Positions 24,868 through 34,713 of a stretch of 64,000 nt of DNA are shown here, in pieces. Within the stretch, counting starts at the first letter, position 1. Every line of letters starts with the position of its first letter. The notes under the pieces were generated by a model. That model was given only the letters and a program-made list of their open reading frames with translations. It searched no databases and was not told the DNA's origin. Source of the stretch: Salipaludibacillus neizhouensis (GTDB taxonomy: Bacteria; Bacillota; Bacilli; Bacillales; Salisediminibacteriaceae); the NCBI RefSeq assembly GCF_002886185.1, contig NZ_KZ614146.1, positions 255,927 to 319,926 on the forward strand, written 5' to 3'. The translations under genes and the position numbers were made by a program.

Positions 24868-25932
24868 ATGAATTTACCGAAGAAATCTTGGACGATGATG
24901 TATAAAATTTACAAGCACGTCATTCCTACAGTGCACGAGTTTATAACTGAGTGGCGTGAGCTAGCCGAGAAAATCCCAAACGAGGAGTTACGCTCGCAAG
25001 CGCTAATTAGTATTGACTCAAAAACGTTCCATTGCGAAGGTGGAGCAGTGTACGCACTGTTAAGTGGGGAAAACTTTCGCGAGGCCGTGCGATTTATCGT
25101 TGCGTACCAAACAATCAGTGATTATCTTGATAATCTTTGCGATCGGAGTACTTCGCAAAATCCGAATGATTTTCAGGCTCTACATTGGTCTATGCCGGAT
25201 GCACTAACTCCTGATGCTCCAACGAGAGATTATTATCGTTTTCGTGAAGAAAAAGACGATGGAGGTTATCTAAAAACGCTTGTAAATACTTGTCAGGAAT
25301 GTATCAAACGATTTCCTTCCTACTCTGCTGTTCATAGCGAGAATGTATCCTTATCAGAGATGTATAGTGATTTGCAAGTACATAAGCATGTAAAAGAACC
25401 CGACCGTGTTCCTCGACTGACGGCTTGGTTTCAAGGGTATCGCTCTAGGATGCCTGATATGGAATGGTTTGAGTTTTCAGCCTGTACGGGATCTACTCTA
25501 GGTATTTTTTGTCTGACTGCCTATGCTGCTGGCAAAGATGCAATGACTAAAGAAGAAGCAAATATTATTAAAAATGGTTACTTTCCGTGGGTACAAGGCC
25601 TCCATATATTAATGGATTATTTTATTGATCGAGAAGAGGATAAAGAAGGAGGCGATTTAAATTTTTGTTTTTACTATGAAACCGAAGAGGAAATGCTTCG
25701 CAGAATGGAACATTTTTTCCATGAGGCAGAGAAATCTTTGAAAAGTCTTCCTGATAGAGCCTTTCATCGTCTTATAAACAATGGTCTCCTTGCAATCTAT
25801 CTTGCTGATGCAAAAGTGAAGCAGGACCCACAATTAAGAAAACAAGGTAACCGACTTATCCGAAGCGGCGGCGCCTCAACAGTGTTTTTTTATTTAAATG
25901 GGTGGGTGTACAGACAAGTAAGCAAAACATAA
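24868..25932 (+). CDS. ytpB: Tetraprenyl-beta-curcumene synthase family protein (YtpB)
   Basis: 354 residues from the ATG at 24868, with GGAGG at 24856-24860; the upstream 33 codons of open frame come from repeat D and are not part of the gene. The family (DUF2600) has an isoprenoid-synthase-like helical fold; an Asp-rich motif is seen in TISDYLDNLCDRS near residue 92, and a second acidic block in YFIDREEDKEGGDLN near 250. In B. subtilis YtpB cyclises tetraprenyl diphosphate to tetraprenyl-beta-curcumene, the first step to C35 terpenes. Its order after ytpA matches B. subtilis. Confidence 0.9.
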   Translation: MNLPKKSWTMMYKIYKHVIPTVHEFITEWRELAEKIPNEELRSQALISIDSKTFHCEGGAVYALLSGENFREAVRFIVAYQTISDYLDNLCDRSTSQNPNDFQALHWSMPDALTPDAPTRDYYRFREEKDDGGYLKTLVNTCQECIKRFPSYSAVHSENVSLSEMYSDLQVHKHVKEPDRVPRLTAWFQGYRSRMPDMEWFEFSACTGSTLGIFCLTAYAAGKDAMTKEEANIIKNGYFPWVQGLHILMDYFIDREEDKEGGDLNFCFYYETEEEMLRRMEHFFHEAEKSLKSLPDRAFHRLINNGLLAIYLADAKVKQDPQLRKQGNRLIRSGGASTVFFYLNGWVYRQVSKT

Positions 25933-26095
25933 AAGTTTCTACGGGTTCTCACGGATTCTGCACAACCATCTTCAGACCCCAAGGGCGAGTTTCCCGAGGA
26001 GACTGAAAAAGGTGCCCGCACAGAGAGCATCCGCTAGTAGCAAATACGAGTACTTCCCTGGTTAAATTAAACGAATGATCTCGTCAAAACCTGCC
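25933..26095. repeat. GC-rich dispersed repeat relic between convergent genes
   Basis: From about 25960 to 26065 the sequence is richer in G+C, with CCGAGGAGACTG, GTGCCCGCAC and GAGCATCCGCTAG, and ends with a segment resembling 640-665. It looks like a decayed member of a dispersed Bacillaceae intergenic repeat. No gene. Confidence 0.4.
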
Positions 26096-26692
26096 CTATC
26101 GTTTCTCTATAGCAATAATAAATGGCGGATTGTTTCGTTGATTGGTAAATTGGTATTCTAGCACATGGTACTCATCTTGGCGAAGACCTCTTACAAAAGG
26201 TAATAGCGCTTCTTTTTCTCGTTTTCCTCCTTCATGTCCGTGATAAACAACGAGAACGATCATTCCTTCAGGAAGGAGGTTTTCCATTAAGTGATGAAGA
26301 GCGATGATTGTAGACTCTGCTGCAGTGACCACGTTTTTATCCGTGTCTGGACCGGGGAGGTAACCCAAATTAAAGATAGCTCCGCTAATGTTTTTATGAT
26401 GGTTCTGTTCTAAGTGAGCGGTCAAATGATCATGACTATCATGAATTAGTTTGACCTGTTTTTCCACTCCTTCGTTTTCGAGCCTTGCTTGCGTAGACTT
26501 TATCGCTTTTTCTTGGATATCAAAGCTGTATACTTTTCCGTTTTCGCCAACGAGTTTAGCCAAAAACAACGTATCATGACCATTTCCCGCTGTAGCGTCA
26601 ACCACGATAGCACCTTTCGAAACTGTTTTCATTAACAGTTCGCGTGCAAAAGGAAGGACTCCAGATAGTTTCATCCTCGTTTCTCGTCTCAT
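26096..26692 (-). CDS. ytqB: Class I SAM-dependent methyltransferase (YtqB)
   Basis: 198 residues. SAM-binding motif I is IVVDATAGNGHDTLFLA near residue 30, followed by VYSFDIQEKAI; AIFNLGYLPGPD near 105 replaces the usual catalytic NPPY-like motif, as in YtqB-type predicted rRNA methyltransferases. The ATG at 26692 has GAGGA 8 bases upstream. It is 15 bases downstream of the threonine aldolase gene and probably cotranscribed. The target is not established. Confidence 0.88.
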   Translation of the reverse strand: MRRETRMKLSGVLPFARELLMKTVSKGAIVVDATAGNGHDTLFLAKLVGENGKVYSFDIQEKAIKSTQARLENEGVEKQVKLIHDSHDHLTAHLEQNHHKNISGAIFNLGYLPGPDTDKNVVTAAESTIIALHHLMENLLPEGMIVLVVYHGHEGGKREKEALLPFVRGLRQDEYHVLEYQFTNQRNNPPFIIAIEKR

Positions 26693-26707
26693 TATTTGTC
26701 CTCTTTT

Positions 26708-27727
26708 CTAGCTAATCTCTTTTAATACTTCTATTACTTTTTCAATGTCCTTTTTCGAAACATCTAAATTCGTTGTGAATCGAAGTGACTCTGCCTTGTA
26801 CTGAATAATTTTCACATTCTTTTGTGCTAATAGTTCGACCCACTCTTGAGCGGTTCTTGAAGATTGATCTGTTTCCGCAATGACGATGTTCGTTTCAACA
26901 GGGTGATTAACGGATAAGTCTGTATATGTGTTAATGGCCTCTGCTAACAGCACAGCATTCTGATGGTCCTCTGCTAATCGGTCAATATTAGAGCGTAAAG
27001 CCAGTAATCCGGCTGAAGCTAAAATACCTGCTTGACGTAAACCACCACCGAGCATCTTTCGTTTCTTCCGTGCTTTATGAATGAAAGATTGGTCCCCCGC
27101 GAGAATAGAGCCTACAGGTGCTCCAAGGCCTTTCGATAAACAGAATTGAACGGTATCCACATGTTGGGTAATTTCCTTTACAGCAACCCCACTAGCAACA
27201 GCTGCATTGAAAATTCTAGCTCCATCCATATGTACGGGAACTCCAACCTCTTTGGCAAAGTGGTGAACTTCTTTTAGATATTCGATTGGAAGAACCGCTC
27301 CGCCTCCACGGTTGTGCGTATTTTCGAGCCATATTAATCCCGTTTCCGGATGATGAACATCATCAGATCGAATGGCCGCCTTTAGATCTTTGATGGCTAT
27401 TTGGCCACGATCGTGAGGTAATGTCCTGGATTGGACGCCGGCAAAAGCAGAAATAGCGGCACCTTCATAGATGAATACATGAGCATCTGTATCCATAATG
27501 ACTTCTTGACCTAGCTGCGTATGTGCTAATACCGCTGCTTGATTTCCCTGTGTTCCACTAGTGACAAAAAGAGCGGCCTCTTTTCCGGTTATTTCTGCAG
27601 CATAAGCCTCTAATTCATTGACCGTAGGATCTTCTCCATATACATCATCGCCAACTTCTGCACGCGACATCATATCTCTCATTATTTGGCTGGGTTTTGT
27701 TAACGTATCACTTCGTAAATCAATCAT
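26708..27727 (-). CDS. Low-specificity L-threonine aldolase
   Basis: 339 residues from the ATG at 27727 (AAAGGTGTG upstream; a GTG four codons earlier is possible). PLP fold-type I aldolase: MIDLRSDTLTKPSQIMRDMM at the start, GDDVYGEDPTVNELE, FVTSGTQGNQAAVLAH, HMDGARIFNAAVASG and PLP-binding Lys in FCLSKGLGAPVGS near residue 200. It cleaves threonine or allo-threonine to glycine and acetaldehyde. First of a two-gene unit with ytqB. No regulatory site recognised. Confidence 0.93.
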   Translation of the reverse strand: MIDLRSDTLTKPSQIMRDMMSRAEVGDDVYGEDPTVNELEAYAAEITGKEAALFVTSGTQGNQAAVLAHTQLGQEVIMDTDAHVFIYEGAAISAFAGVQSRTLPHDRGQIAIKDLKAAIRSDDVHHPETGLIWLENTHNRGGGAVLPIEYLKEVHHFAKEVGVPVHMDGARIFNAAVASGVAVKEITQHVDTVQFCLSKGLGAPVGSILAGDQSFIHKARKKRKMLGGGLRQAGILASAGLLALRSNIDRLAEDHQNAVLLAEAINTYTDLSVNHPVETNIVIAETDQSSRTAQEWVELLAQKNVKIIQYKAESLRFTTNLDVSKKDIEKVIEVLKEIS

Positions 27728-28237
27728 TGTTTCACACACCTTTTATTTGTTTTTTATAGAAGGACACCAAAGAAAGCCTCTGTCCGGAAAGACATCGAGA
27801 CCCTCTGTGCAAAAGGAAAAATTCTTTAAAAACTGAGGATTTTATAAAATTATCTTTCAATCTTAACAAAGCAAATACGGCTTTGTCTTTTATATTATCC
27901 TATCACAATACGTTTTAAGGAAGAGGAGAAAAGTTTAGTTTGTAAAAGAGAAAACATTTTTTATAAGACCAGAATTTATTAAAACATCGATTTTTTGGAG
28001 ATTGTTATATTCGTCAAATAGAGATGCTCGAATCCGCTCTAGGGGGAAGCTTTCCGCGGGTTTTGGAATGTCCATTAAATTTTATATAATTGTAGTGTTA
28101 TTCGCTATTCCATTCATCACGATGAAAATATTTAATCGCAAATTCCATATATTGAGTTTGTCAGAGATGAAGTAAAAAATCAGTATCTTAATTGTATAGT
28201 TTTGCCATGTATTGGTGATAAATAAGAGAAAGCTTTC
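27728..28237. other. Intergenic stretch before the leuS leader
   Basis: About 500 bases without a supportable gene. Around 28000-28075 is a repeat relic (ATTCGTCAAATAGAGATGC, CTCGAATCC, GCTTTCCGCGGG) resembling 58525-58562. The promoter for leuS starts at 28238. Confidence 0.45.
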
Positions 28238-28266
28238 TTGACACAGAGCGTTTGCATGCATACAAT
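28238..28266 (+). promoter_or_regulatory. leuS promoter (sigma-A type)
   Basis: TTGACA at 28238-28243, 17-base spacer, TACAAT at 28261-28266: near-consensus, placed just before the T-box leader. Confidence 0.88.
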
Positions 28267-28272
28267 AGCAAT

Positions 28273-28541
28273 TAATGAAGAGAATCTATGATGATCGAAA
28301 AATGTTGATAAGGATTAGTAATGATTGATCTGTGTTTCAGAGAGTTAACGGCTGGTGAAAGTTAACCATGGATCTTCATGAACTCACCTTGGAGTTGCAA
28401 AGGGGAAGACATTACCTTTTGTCGTATCGCCGACGTTACTGGCTTGGAGTGAGTGCATCAGATGCACTAACGTGGGTGGTACCGCGGGAAGGATAAGTCA
28501 ACCTCTCGTCCCTAGTAAAGCTAGGGATGGGAGGTTTTTTT
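28273..28541 (+). ncRNA. T-box leader controlling leuS
   Basis: Conserved T-box AACGTGGGTGGTACCGCGG at 28469-28487, preceded by a specifier region GAACTCACC in which CTC (28383-28385) is a leucine codon, matching the downstream gene. A terminator follows: AACCTCTCGTCCCTAG from 28500 pairs with CTAGGGATGGGAGGTT, then seven T. Uncharged leucine tRNA should pair with the specifier and T-box, stabilise the antiterminator and allow leuS transcription. Confidence 0.96.
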
Positions 28542-28608
28542 ACTGTTTTACACTGCAGTGATAAATCGATAGGATAAAATATTTTTAGTTTTAAGGGAGG
28601 TTGTTGAG

Positions 28609-31026
28609 TTGGCTTTTAACCATCAACAAATAGAAGGTAAATGGCAGCAATATTGGGAAGAAAATAAAACATTTAAAACAGAAGATGATATGTCGAAAAA
28701 GAAATTTTATGCTTTGGACATGTTTCCATATCCATCAGGAGCTGGACTTCACGTTGGACATCCAGAAGGGTATACGGCAACAGACATCGTTTCACGTATG
28801 AAGAGAATGCAAGGATATAATGTCCTTCATCCAATGGGATGGGATGCTTTCGGCTTGCCTGCAGAACAATATGCTCTAGATACAGGGAAGCATCCGAAAG
28901 AATTTACGGAACAAAATATCAACACCTTCCGGCGACAAATTAAGGCACTTGGTTTTTCCTATGATTGGGAAAGAGAAATCAATACAACGGATGAATCTTA
29001 TTATAAATGGACGCAATGGATCTTTTTACAGCTTTATAAAAAAGGATTAGCGTACGTAGACGAAGTAGCTGTTAATTGGTGCCCGGCACTGGGAACTGTG
29101 CTTGCGAATGAAGAGATTATTGATGGCAAGAGTGAACGGGGAGGGCACCCTGTTGAACGTCGTCCGATGAAGCAGTGGATGCTTAAGATTACGGAGTACG
29201 CTGACCGCTTGCTTGAGGATCTGGAAGATCTTGATTGGACGGAGAGTATCAAAGATATGCAACGAAATTGGATTGGTCGTTCAGAAGGTGCTGACGTACA
29301 TTTTACACTTACTAGCACTGGCAAAACGATAACCGTCTTCACGACACGCCCTGATACTCTCTTTGGAGCTACTTATCTTGTACTGGCTCCTGAACATAAG
29401 TTTGTGGAGGAAGTAACAACCGATGCTCAGCGAGATAAAGTGAAAGCTTATCAAAAGAAAGTAGCCACGAAAAGTGATCTTGAAAGAACAGAATTAGCCA
29501 AAGAAAAAACAGGTGTTTTCACAGGCGGTTACGCCACACATCCAGTAACGGGAGGAAACGTACCTGTATGGATTGCCGACTATGTTCTTGTTAACTACGG
29601 AACAGGGGCGATTATGGCTGTACCAGGACATGATGAGCGCGACTATGAATTTGCGAAAACATTCGATCTTCTAATTGAAGAAGTGGTTGCTGGTGGCGAT
29701 ATTTCCAAAGAAGCATATGCAGGAGATGGTCCTCACATAAATTCGAAATTTCTTAATGGACTGGAAAATGAAGAGGCTATTTCGAAAATGTGTGACTGGC
29801 TGGAAAAAAGCGAAAAAGGAGAACGAAAAGTAACGTATCGCCTTCGTGACTGGTTATTTAGTCGTCAACGTTACTGGGGAGAACCGATTCCGATGATTCA
29901 TTGGGAAGACGGATCGATGGAGCCTGTTCCTGAAGAGGAACTCCCATTAACCCTTCCAGAGATGGAAGAATTCAAACCATCGGGTACAGGAGAATCTCCT
30001 CTAGCTAATAATGAGGAATGGCTTTCAGTAACCGATCCTAAAACAGGGATGAAAGGTCGCAGAGAAACGAACACGATGCCGCAGTGGGCAGGAAGCTGCT
30101 GGTATTACCTTCGCTATATTGATCCGAACAATGATGAACAGCTTGCCGATCCGGCAAAATTAAAACATTGGTTGCCGGTTGATACGTACATTGGCGGAGC
30201 GGAGCACGCGGTACTTCACTTGCTTTACGCTCGTTTCTGGCATAAGGTTCTCTATGATATTGGTGTAGTTCACACGAAAGAGCCGTTCCAAAAATTATAT
30301 AACCAGGGAATGATTCTTGGTGAAAATAACGAAAAAATGAGTAAATCCAAAGGGAATGTGGTTAACCCGGATGATATCGTGGAGTCGCATGGTGCTGACA
30401 CGCTTCGCATGTATGAAATGTTTATGGGACCACTGGATGCTTCGATTGCTTGGAACGATAACGGTCTTGATGGAGCACGTCGATTCTTAGACAGAGTCTG
30501 GCGTTTAATGATCAATGGGGAGGATAACTTGAATCCATCTATCGTAGATGCGCAAGGTACGGTTGAGATGACAAGAGTTTATCACCAAACTGTGAAAAAA
30601 GTGACAGATGATTTTGAATCACTTCGTTTTAACACAGGTATTTCTCAAATGATGGTATTTGTGAATGAAGCGTATAAACAGGATAAACTTTCAAAGAGTC
30701 ATCTTGAAGGTTTTGTGAAACTACTTTCTCCGGTAGCGCCTCATGTGTGTGAAGAACTCTGGACGCGTCTTGGTCATATGTCTTCATTAGCATACAGTAC
30801 ATGGCCTGTGTATGATGAATCGTTGCTTGTTGAAAACGAAGTCGAAATTGTTGTCCAAGTGAATGGTAAAGTTCGCTCCAAGCTGAAAATAGCCAAGGAT
30901 GCAACTCGGGAATTAATGGAAGCAGAAGCGGTAAAAATCGATAAAATTCAAGACGAAATTAACGGTAAACAAGTACGAAAAGTTATTGCTGTACCTGGAA
31001 AACTCGTTAATATTGTAGCAACGTGA
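28609..31026 (+). CDS. leuS: Leucyl-tRNA synthetase
   Basis: 805 residues, normal bacterial LeuRS length, starting at TTG 28609 with AAGGGAGG at 28593-28600. Class I motifs: HIGH-type [18 protein letters not shown] near residue 45, [13 protein letters not shown], the editing (CP1) domain with [12 protein letters not shown] near 245, WCPALG, and KMSKS at about residue 576 ([16 protein letters not shown]). It charges tRNA-Leu. Controlled by the T-box leader just upstream. Monocistronic with a perfect palindromic terminator. Confidence 0.98.
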   Translation: MAFNHQQIEGKWQQYWEENKTFKTEDDMSKKKFYALDMFPYPSGAGLHVGHPEGYTATDIVSRMKRMQGYNVLHPMGWDAFGLPAEQYALDTGKHPKEFTEQNINTFRRQIKALGFSYDWEREINTTDESYYKWTQWIFLQLYKKGLAYVDEVAVNWCPALGTVLANEEIIDGKSERGGHPVERRPMKQWMLKITEYADRLLEDLEDLDWTESIKDMQRNWIGRSEGADVHFTLTSTGKTITVFTTRPDTLFGATYLVLAPEHKFVEEVTTDAQRDKVKAYQKKVATKSDLERTELAKEKTGVFTGGYATHPVTGGNVPVWIADYVLVNYGTGAIMAVPGHDERDYEFAKTFDLLIEEVVAGGDISKEAYAGDGPHINSKFLNGLENEEAISKMCDWLEKSEKGERKVTYRLRDWLFSRQRYWGEPIPMIHWEDGSMEPVPEEELPLTLPEMEEFKPSGTGESPLANNEEWLSVTDPKTGMKGRRETNTMPQWAGSCWYYLRYIDPNNDEQLADPAKLKHWLPVDTYIGGAEHAVLHLLYARFWHKVLYDIGVVHTKEPFQKLYNQGMILGENNEKMSKSKGNVVNPDDIVESHGADTLRMYEMFMGPLDASIAWNDNGLDGARRFLDRVWRLMINGEDNLNPSIVDAQGTVEMTRVYHQTVKKVTDDFESLRFNTGISQMMVFVNEAYKQDKLSKSHLEGFVKLLSPVAPHVCEELWTRLGHMSSLAYSTWPVYDESLLVENEVEIVVQVNGKVRSKLKIAKDATRELMEAEAVKIDKIQDEINGKQVRKVIAVPGKLVNIVAT

Positions 31027-31039
31027 TAAAAACCTAACT

Positions 31040-31077
31040 AAAACCCCCAATGGTGCAATTGCACCATTGGGGGTTTT
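31040..31077 (+). terminator. 38-bp perfectly palindromic terminator of leuS
   Basis: Two 19-base arms, AAAACCCCCAATGGTGCAA and its complement, meet without mismatch; the ends are A- and T-runs, so it can act on both strands. Confidence 0.9.
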
Positions 31078-31088
31078 AAATGTAAATA

Positions 31089-31111
31089 ACTGGGGGGATA
31101 ATCCCCCCAGT
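31089..31111. terminator. Second GC-rich hairpin between leuS and ytfP
   Basis: ACTGGGGGG and CCCCCCAGT form a perfect 9-bp stem with a 5-base loop (ATAAT). There is no T-run on the plus side. It lies 12 bases after the leuS terminator and may help end the converging ytfP transcript. Confidence 0.45.
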
Positions 31112-31183
31112 ATTTGGGATCTGTCGCCAGCTCCATTTTTATCACGATTATCTTCGCATTATATTTATTAGGAAGTAATCGGG

Positions 31184-32449
31184 TTATAAACTCCATGCTG
31201 CCGACTGTCCAGCTGTGTAACCTGTGGAAAAGGCAACAGTAATATTATATCCACCTGTGTATCCGTGAAGGTCTAGCACTTCTCCGCAAAAAAATAATCC
31301 TTCCATTAACTTGGACTCCATTCTTTTTGGATGAATTTCTTTCACACTAACTCCACCGCCAGTAACAAATGCTTTCTCAATCGATAACGTACCTGTAGCG
31401 GTTAAATAAAATCCTTTCATCCGGCTGACTAATAAACGAAGTTTTTCGTGAGGGATAGAAACAAAAACGTCTGAAGGATCAATGGCTGCCTGGCTCAAAA
31501 GGATTGGGGCTAATCTTTCCGGAACAAAGCCCGAGATACTATTTTTGATAGCCTTTTTAGATTGTTCGCCAAGTTGTCCAAGTAATCGTTGAAAAACCTC
31601 TTCCAGGCTTTCTTCAGGAAACAAATCCAATTGTAGGGGAACATGGCTTCCTTTGTATTTCTTTTTTGCCTTCACGACATATTGACTGCATCGAAGTCCA
31701 ATAGGACCTGAGATTCCGAAATGTGTGAAGATCATATCTCCTTCGTGCGTTTTAATTATTTTTCCTTTTTCCGGATCAAGCACACTCAGTTCGACATTAC
31801 GTAAAGAAAGTCCCTGCAATGTTTTATTTTTTATGATTGCATCGCTGCAAGTAATGGGAACTTCGGTCGGATAAAGGTCTGTGATGGTATGTCCGGCTGC
31901 TTTGGCCCATGGATAGCCATCTCCCGTAGAACCAGTGTGAGGTACGGACATTCCACCAACAGCTACAATGATTTTTTTCGCTTCAAGCGTCTCTCCATCT
32001 ACTAGTTTAATTCCAGTAACTTTTTTCGCTTCCTGATCAAATAGAAGCTCAGAAACTTCTGTACTTTTTCGAATATCAACGTTTAAAGTTTGAATGCGGT
32101 TCAATAAAACTCGAACAACTTCCACAGCTTTATCATTTACTGGAAACATCCGGCCTCGATCTTCTTCTTTCAGTTTAATGCCGAGTCCTTCAAAGAAAGT
32201 GATGATATCTTCATTATTAAATACGGAGAAGGGACTGTACATAAAGCGACCATTACCGGGAATATGCCGAATCAGTTCTTCAGCTTCGGCACGGTTAGTA
32301 ACATTACAACGCCCTCCGCCAGAAATAGCAAGTTTTCTTCCAAGTTTTTTCCCTTTGTCTACGAGCATTACTGAGGCACCGTTCTCAGCAGCAGCTACAG
32401 CTGCCATTAGTCCAGATGGACCACCGCCTATTACAATTACATCTGTCAT
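31184..32449 (-). CDS. ytfP: FAD/NAD(P)-binding oxidoreductase, HI0933/YtfP family
   Basis: 421 residues from the ATG at 32449 (AAAGGGTG 8 bases upstream; GTG/TTG codons further up are too close). N-terminal Rossmann motif [20 protein letters not shown], then [18 protein letters not shown] typical of the HI0933-like (BaiN-related) flavoproteins, [17 protein letters not shown] near residue 170 and C-terminal [20 protein letters not shown], the FAD-binding end. The physiological substrate is unknown. The gene neighbours ytgP and leuS as in B. subtilis. Confidence 0.92.
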   Translation of the reverse strand: MTDVIVIGGGPSGLMAAVAAAENGASVMLVDKGKKLGRKLAISGGGRCNVTNRAEAEELIRHIPGNGRFMYSPFSVFNNEDIITFFEGLGIKLKEEDRGRMFPVNDKAVEVVRVLLNRIQTLNVDIRKSTEVSELLFDQEAKKVTGIKLVDGETLEAKKIIVAVGGMSVPHTGSTGDGYPWAKAAGHTITDLYPTEVPITCSDAIIKNKTLQGLSLRNVELSVLDPEKGKIIKTHEGDMIFTHFGISGPIGLRCSQYVVKAKKKYKGSHVPLQLDLFPEESLEEVFQRLLGQLGEQSKKAIKNSISGFVPERLAPILLSQAAIDPSDVFVSIPHEKLRLLVSRMKGFYLTATGTLSIEKAFVTGGGVSVKEIHPKRMESKLMEGLFFCGEVLDLHGYTGGYNITVAFSTGYTAGQSAAWSL

Positions 32450-32951
32450 TCTCAACACCCTTTATAGTATGAGGATCGCTTCATCCAAGCGTTTAAATAA
32501 AAAACTTGCGTAGCAACTCATTTATTCGTTCTAGTTGATTCTACTCGGACAAGGGAGTTTAATTCAAGTTTCTAAGAAAAACGGCATACCGTATTTTGTT
32601 AAATACAGCGTCAGCTTCCGCCTCCATTCGAGTAGCACCTACGTAATGCGTGTAGGTGCTACTCGAATGGAGGGTGGGTTTCCCTTGATACGCGCGGCGT
32701 GAAGGTAGCTGCTAATTTTATAAATTCAAATCTTGTAAAAAATAAATAAACAATAAATAGCACATAAATAACAGTAAATACTCTTGAATATGTCCAAATA
32801 TGCTCATTTATATGGATGAGAAGACGTCACGTTTAAAATTGTACAATATTTTTCGAGAAACTCTATTTTAATTCTATTTTGGATGTGATACACTTCATGA
32901 GGAAGAAAGAATGACACTTAATTTTAAAATTACTGAGAGGAGGAGATGCAA
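32450..32951. other. Intergenic stretch holding R1 copy E and an AT-rich tail
   Basis: Divergent spacer of about 500 bases. 32573-32727 is an R1 repeat; 32735-32935 is very AT-rich with no gene and should carry the promoter of the orphan gene that follows. Confidence 0.5.
32573..32727 (-). repeat. R1 repeat, full copy E
   Basis: 155 bp in reverse orientation. Its central foldback is the best preserved in the window: 22-bp perfect arms at 32621-32642 and 32652-32673 around a 9-base loop (inner part again CGAGTAGCACCTAC). Flanks match copy B: TAGCAGCTACCTTCACGCCGC and GGCGGAAGCTGACG. The closing hairpin reads ACGG-TATG-CCGT on the minus strand with T-run. Confidence 0.88.
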
Positions 32952-33644
32952 ATGTTTCAAAGCTTGAAAAGTAAGCTAGAAGCAAAGCGAGCAGTTTGGT
33001 CAGAGGGTACTCAGCAACGGATCGCAAAACATGCAGAAAAAGAAAGAAATGAAGCACTATTTCAAATGAAAAAAAATGAGAGAGTGCAAACTTTACTAAA
33101 TACGGAGGTTGAGAAGTACCTGAGAACGGTGCATCCTACTTTTTTACTCAAGCCAGAAGTTCACCGAGCTCTTTTAAACATGTTGCATGCTCGCTCTGAA
33201 GGTACTGTTAGTATAAGCATGACAATGACAAGCGAAATGAGAAAAGCTTACTCTTTTTATCACAATGAGCTCAAGATATTTATTAGCTTGTTGGAAAGAA
33301 AAGGATTCGCCCTAGCAGGATATGAAGACACATTCTTAACGACTTTGTTGACGAAACTAAGAGAAAATAATTATCGTTCGTGTCTGGAATTGTACGGAGA
33401 TTTCGTTCCAGAAGGTTCAACGTTAACCGAAGCTTTTGATCTATATTTTGAAGTTGTCGAGAAGGAATTCAAGTATAACAGTGGAAGTGTTGATTTCTTT
33501 GCGATCTACTTGAATCACAAGAACATCGTTGATTTTACGTGGACGAAAAGTCGTTTAAAGCGAAAGCTTAAGCAATATGAAAAAGATAATAAACAGGAGT
33601 TTAAACTTAAGCAATTAGAAAGAAAGTTGAAGGATATTAGCTAA
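32952..33644 (+). CDS. Orphan cytosolic helical protein
   Basis: 230 residues from the ATG at 32952 (GGAGG 8 bases upstream; ATG 32946 is too close). Family not recognised. It is basic and almost wholly helical in character, with no signal or membrane segment: a charged N-terminal coil (MFQSLKSKLEAKRAVW, RIAKHAEKERNEALFQMKKN), a more hydrophobic middle (FLLKPEVHRALLNMLHARSE, FYHNELKIFISLLERKGFAL) and a Lys-rich C-terminal coil (SRLKRKLKQYEKDNKQEFKL). It is flanked by two R1 repeats and breaks the otherwise conserved ytfP-ytgP neighbourhood, so it may be a recent arrival. A good terminator follows. Confidence 0.6.
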   Translation: MFQSLKSKLEAKRAVWSEGTQQRIAKHAEKERNEALFQMKKNERVQTLLNTEVEKYLRTVHPTFLLKPEVHRALLNMLHARSEGTVSISMTMTSEMRKAYSFYHNELKIFISLLERKGFALAGYEDTFLTTLLTKLRENNYRSCLELYGDFVPEGSTLTEAFDLYFEVVEKEFKYNSGSVDFFAIYLNHKNIVDFTWTKSRLKRKLKQYEKDNKQEFKLKQLERKLKDIS

Positions 33645-33649
33645 TAACT

Positions 33650-33681
33650 GGAAGACACTCTATAATGGGTGTCTTTTTTTT
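33650..33681 (+). terminator. Terminator of the orphan gene
   Basis: AAGACAC and GGTGTCTT form a stem around a 9-base loop followed by a run of T. Confidence 0.85.
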
Positions 33682-33688
33682 ACAAATA

Positions 33689-33810
33689 TTATATAAGTTG
33701 ACAGCTATCTTTACGCCACGCGTGTCAAGGGAAACCCACCCTTGACACTTAAATGATGGTGGCTAAAAGATCACGCTGTATTTAATAAAAGACGCTTTGC
33801 GTTTTTTTTA
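33689..33810 (+). repeat. R1 repeat, copy F (short core)
   Basis: 122 bp. TATAAGTTGACAGCTATC, TTTACGCCACGC, a perfect 10-bp stem (GTGTCAAGGG at 33722-33731 with CCCTTGACAC at 33739-33748, 7-base loop), TTAAATGATGGTGGC, TAAAAGATCACGCTG and closing ACGC-TTT-GCGT hairpin with seven or more T. It lies between two plus-strand genes. Confidence 0.85.
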
Positions 33811-33873
33811 TGCTCTTTTTACTTCGGAATCTTATCGTGTTACATTTAATGTGTACATAAAGGAGTGTTGAAT

Positions 33874-34671
33874 ATGACAAGATCAAAGTTACTCATGGTC
33901 GGTGCTGGCAGGATGGCTGAAGCTATTCTTTCGGGAATTGTCAAAAATAAAAAGAATAGTTTTGAGATAATAACAGTAACCAATTCCACGGATAAAAAGA
34001 AACTGGAGCAGCTGAAACATAAATATTCCATCCAAGCTTCCGGAGATTGGGAGAGTCAATTGGCTTCTCATGATATTATTTTACTTGCTACACCACCTCA
34101 TACACATGAAGACATTCTAAAGAAATTAGCCTCTAAAATCGATGGACAATTAATAATAACGGTAGCTGCCGGAATCGATCCGAGTTTTATGGAAGAACGT
34201 CTTCCTAGAGGAACTCCGGTATGTTGGATCATGCCAAATACGGCTGCACAAGTAGGTCAATCAATGTCGACGTATTCTTGTGGGAAATACGTGGATAAAT
34301 CGCATAGAAAGATTCTCTCTGAAATATTGTCTTCCATTGGAGTTTCGGAAGAATTTTCAGAACAGCATGTTCATGACTTAACGGCTATCACTGGAAGTTC
34401 ACCAGCTTTTGTATATGCATTTGTGGAAGCTTTGGAGGAATCGGCTATAGGATACGGTGTTTCGTCCGAGCAAGCGAGAAAACTTGTGGTCAATATGTTC
34501 AAGGGATCGATAGCGATGTTGGAGGAAGGTCATGATCTGAAAGATCTTATACAACAGGTTGCTTCTCCAGGTGGATCAACTGCGGAAGGGTTGGAAGTAT
34601 TAAAAAAACTAGATTTTTCTGCAATCATCAAGCAGGCAATTACTGCAACAAATAATCATGCACGGGGATAA
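33874..34671 (+). CDS. proC: Pyrroline-5-carboxylate reductase family protein
   Basis: 265 residues from the ATG at 33874 (AAGGAG at 33860-33865). N-terminal NAD(P)-binding motif LLMVGAGRMAEAILSGI, then IILLATPPHTHEDILKKLAS, VTVAAGIDP-like (TVAAGIDPSF), PVCWIMPNTAAQVGQSM and the conserved C-terminal DLTAITGSSPAFVYAFVEAL and VASPGGSTAEGLEVL of P5C reductases. It catalyses the last step of proline synthesis. Bacillus has several paralogues, and the TAAQVGQSM variation from the usual NTP motif leaves open a specialised role. Followed after 42 bases by yjbQ. Confidence 0.88.
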   Translation: MTRSKLLMVGAGRMAEAILSGIVKNKKNSFEIITVTNSTDKKKLEQLKHKYSIQASGDWESQLASHDIILLATPPHTHEDILKKLASKIDGQLIITVAAGIDPSFMEERLPRGTPVCWIMPNTAAQVGQSMSTYSCGKYVDKSHRKILSEILSSIGVSEEFSEQHVHDLTAITGSSPAFVYAFVEALEESAIGYGVSSEQARKLVVNMFKGSIAMLEEGHDLKDLIQQVASPGGSTAEGLEVLKKLDFSAIIKQAITATNNHARG

Positions 34672-34713
34672 GGAAGGCGGATTTGATTACCGTTCTGCCG
34701 AGAAGGAGGAATA

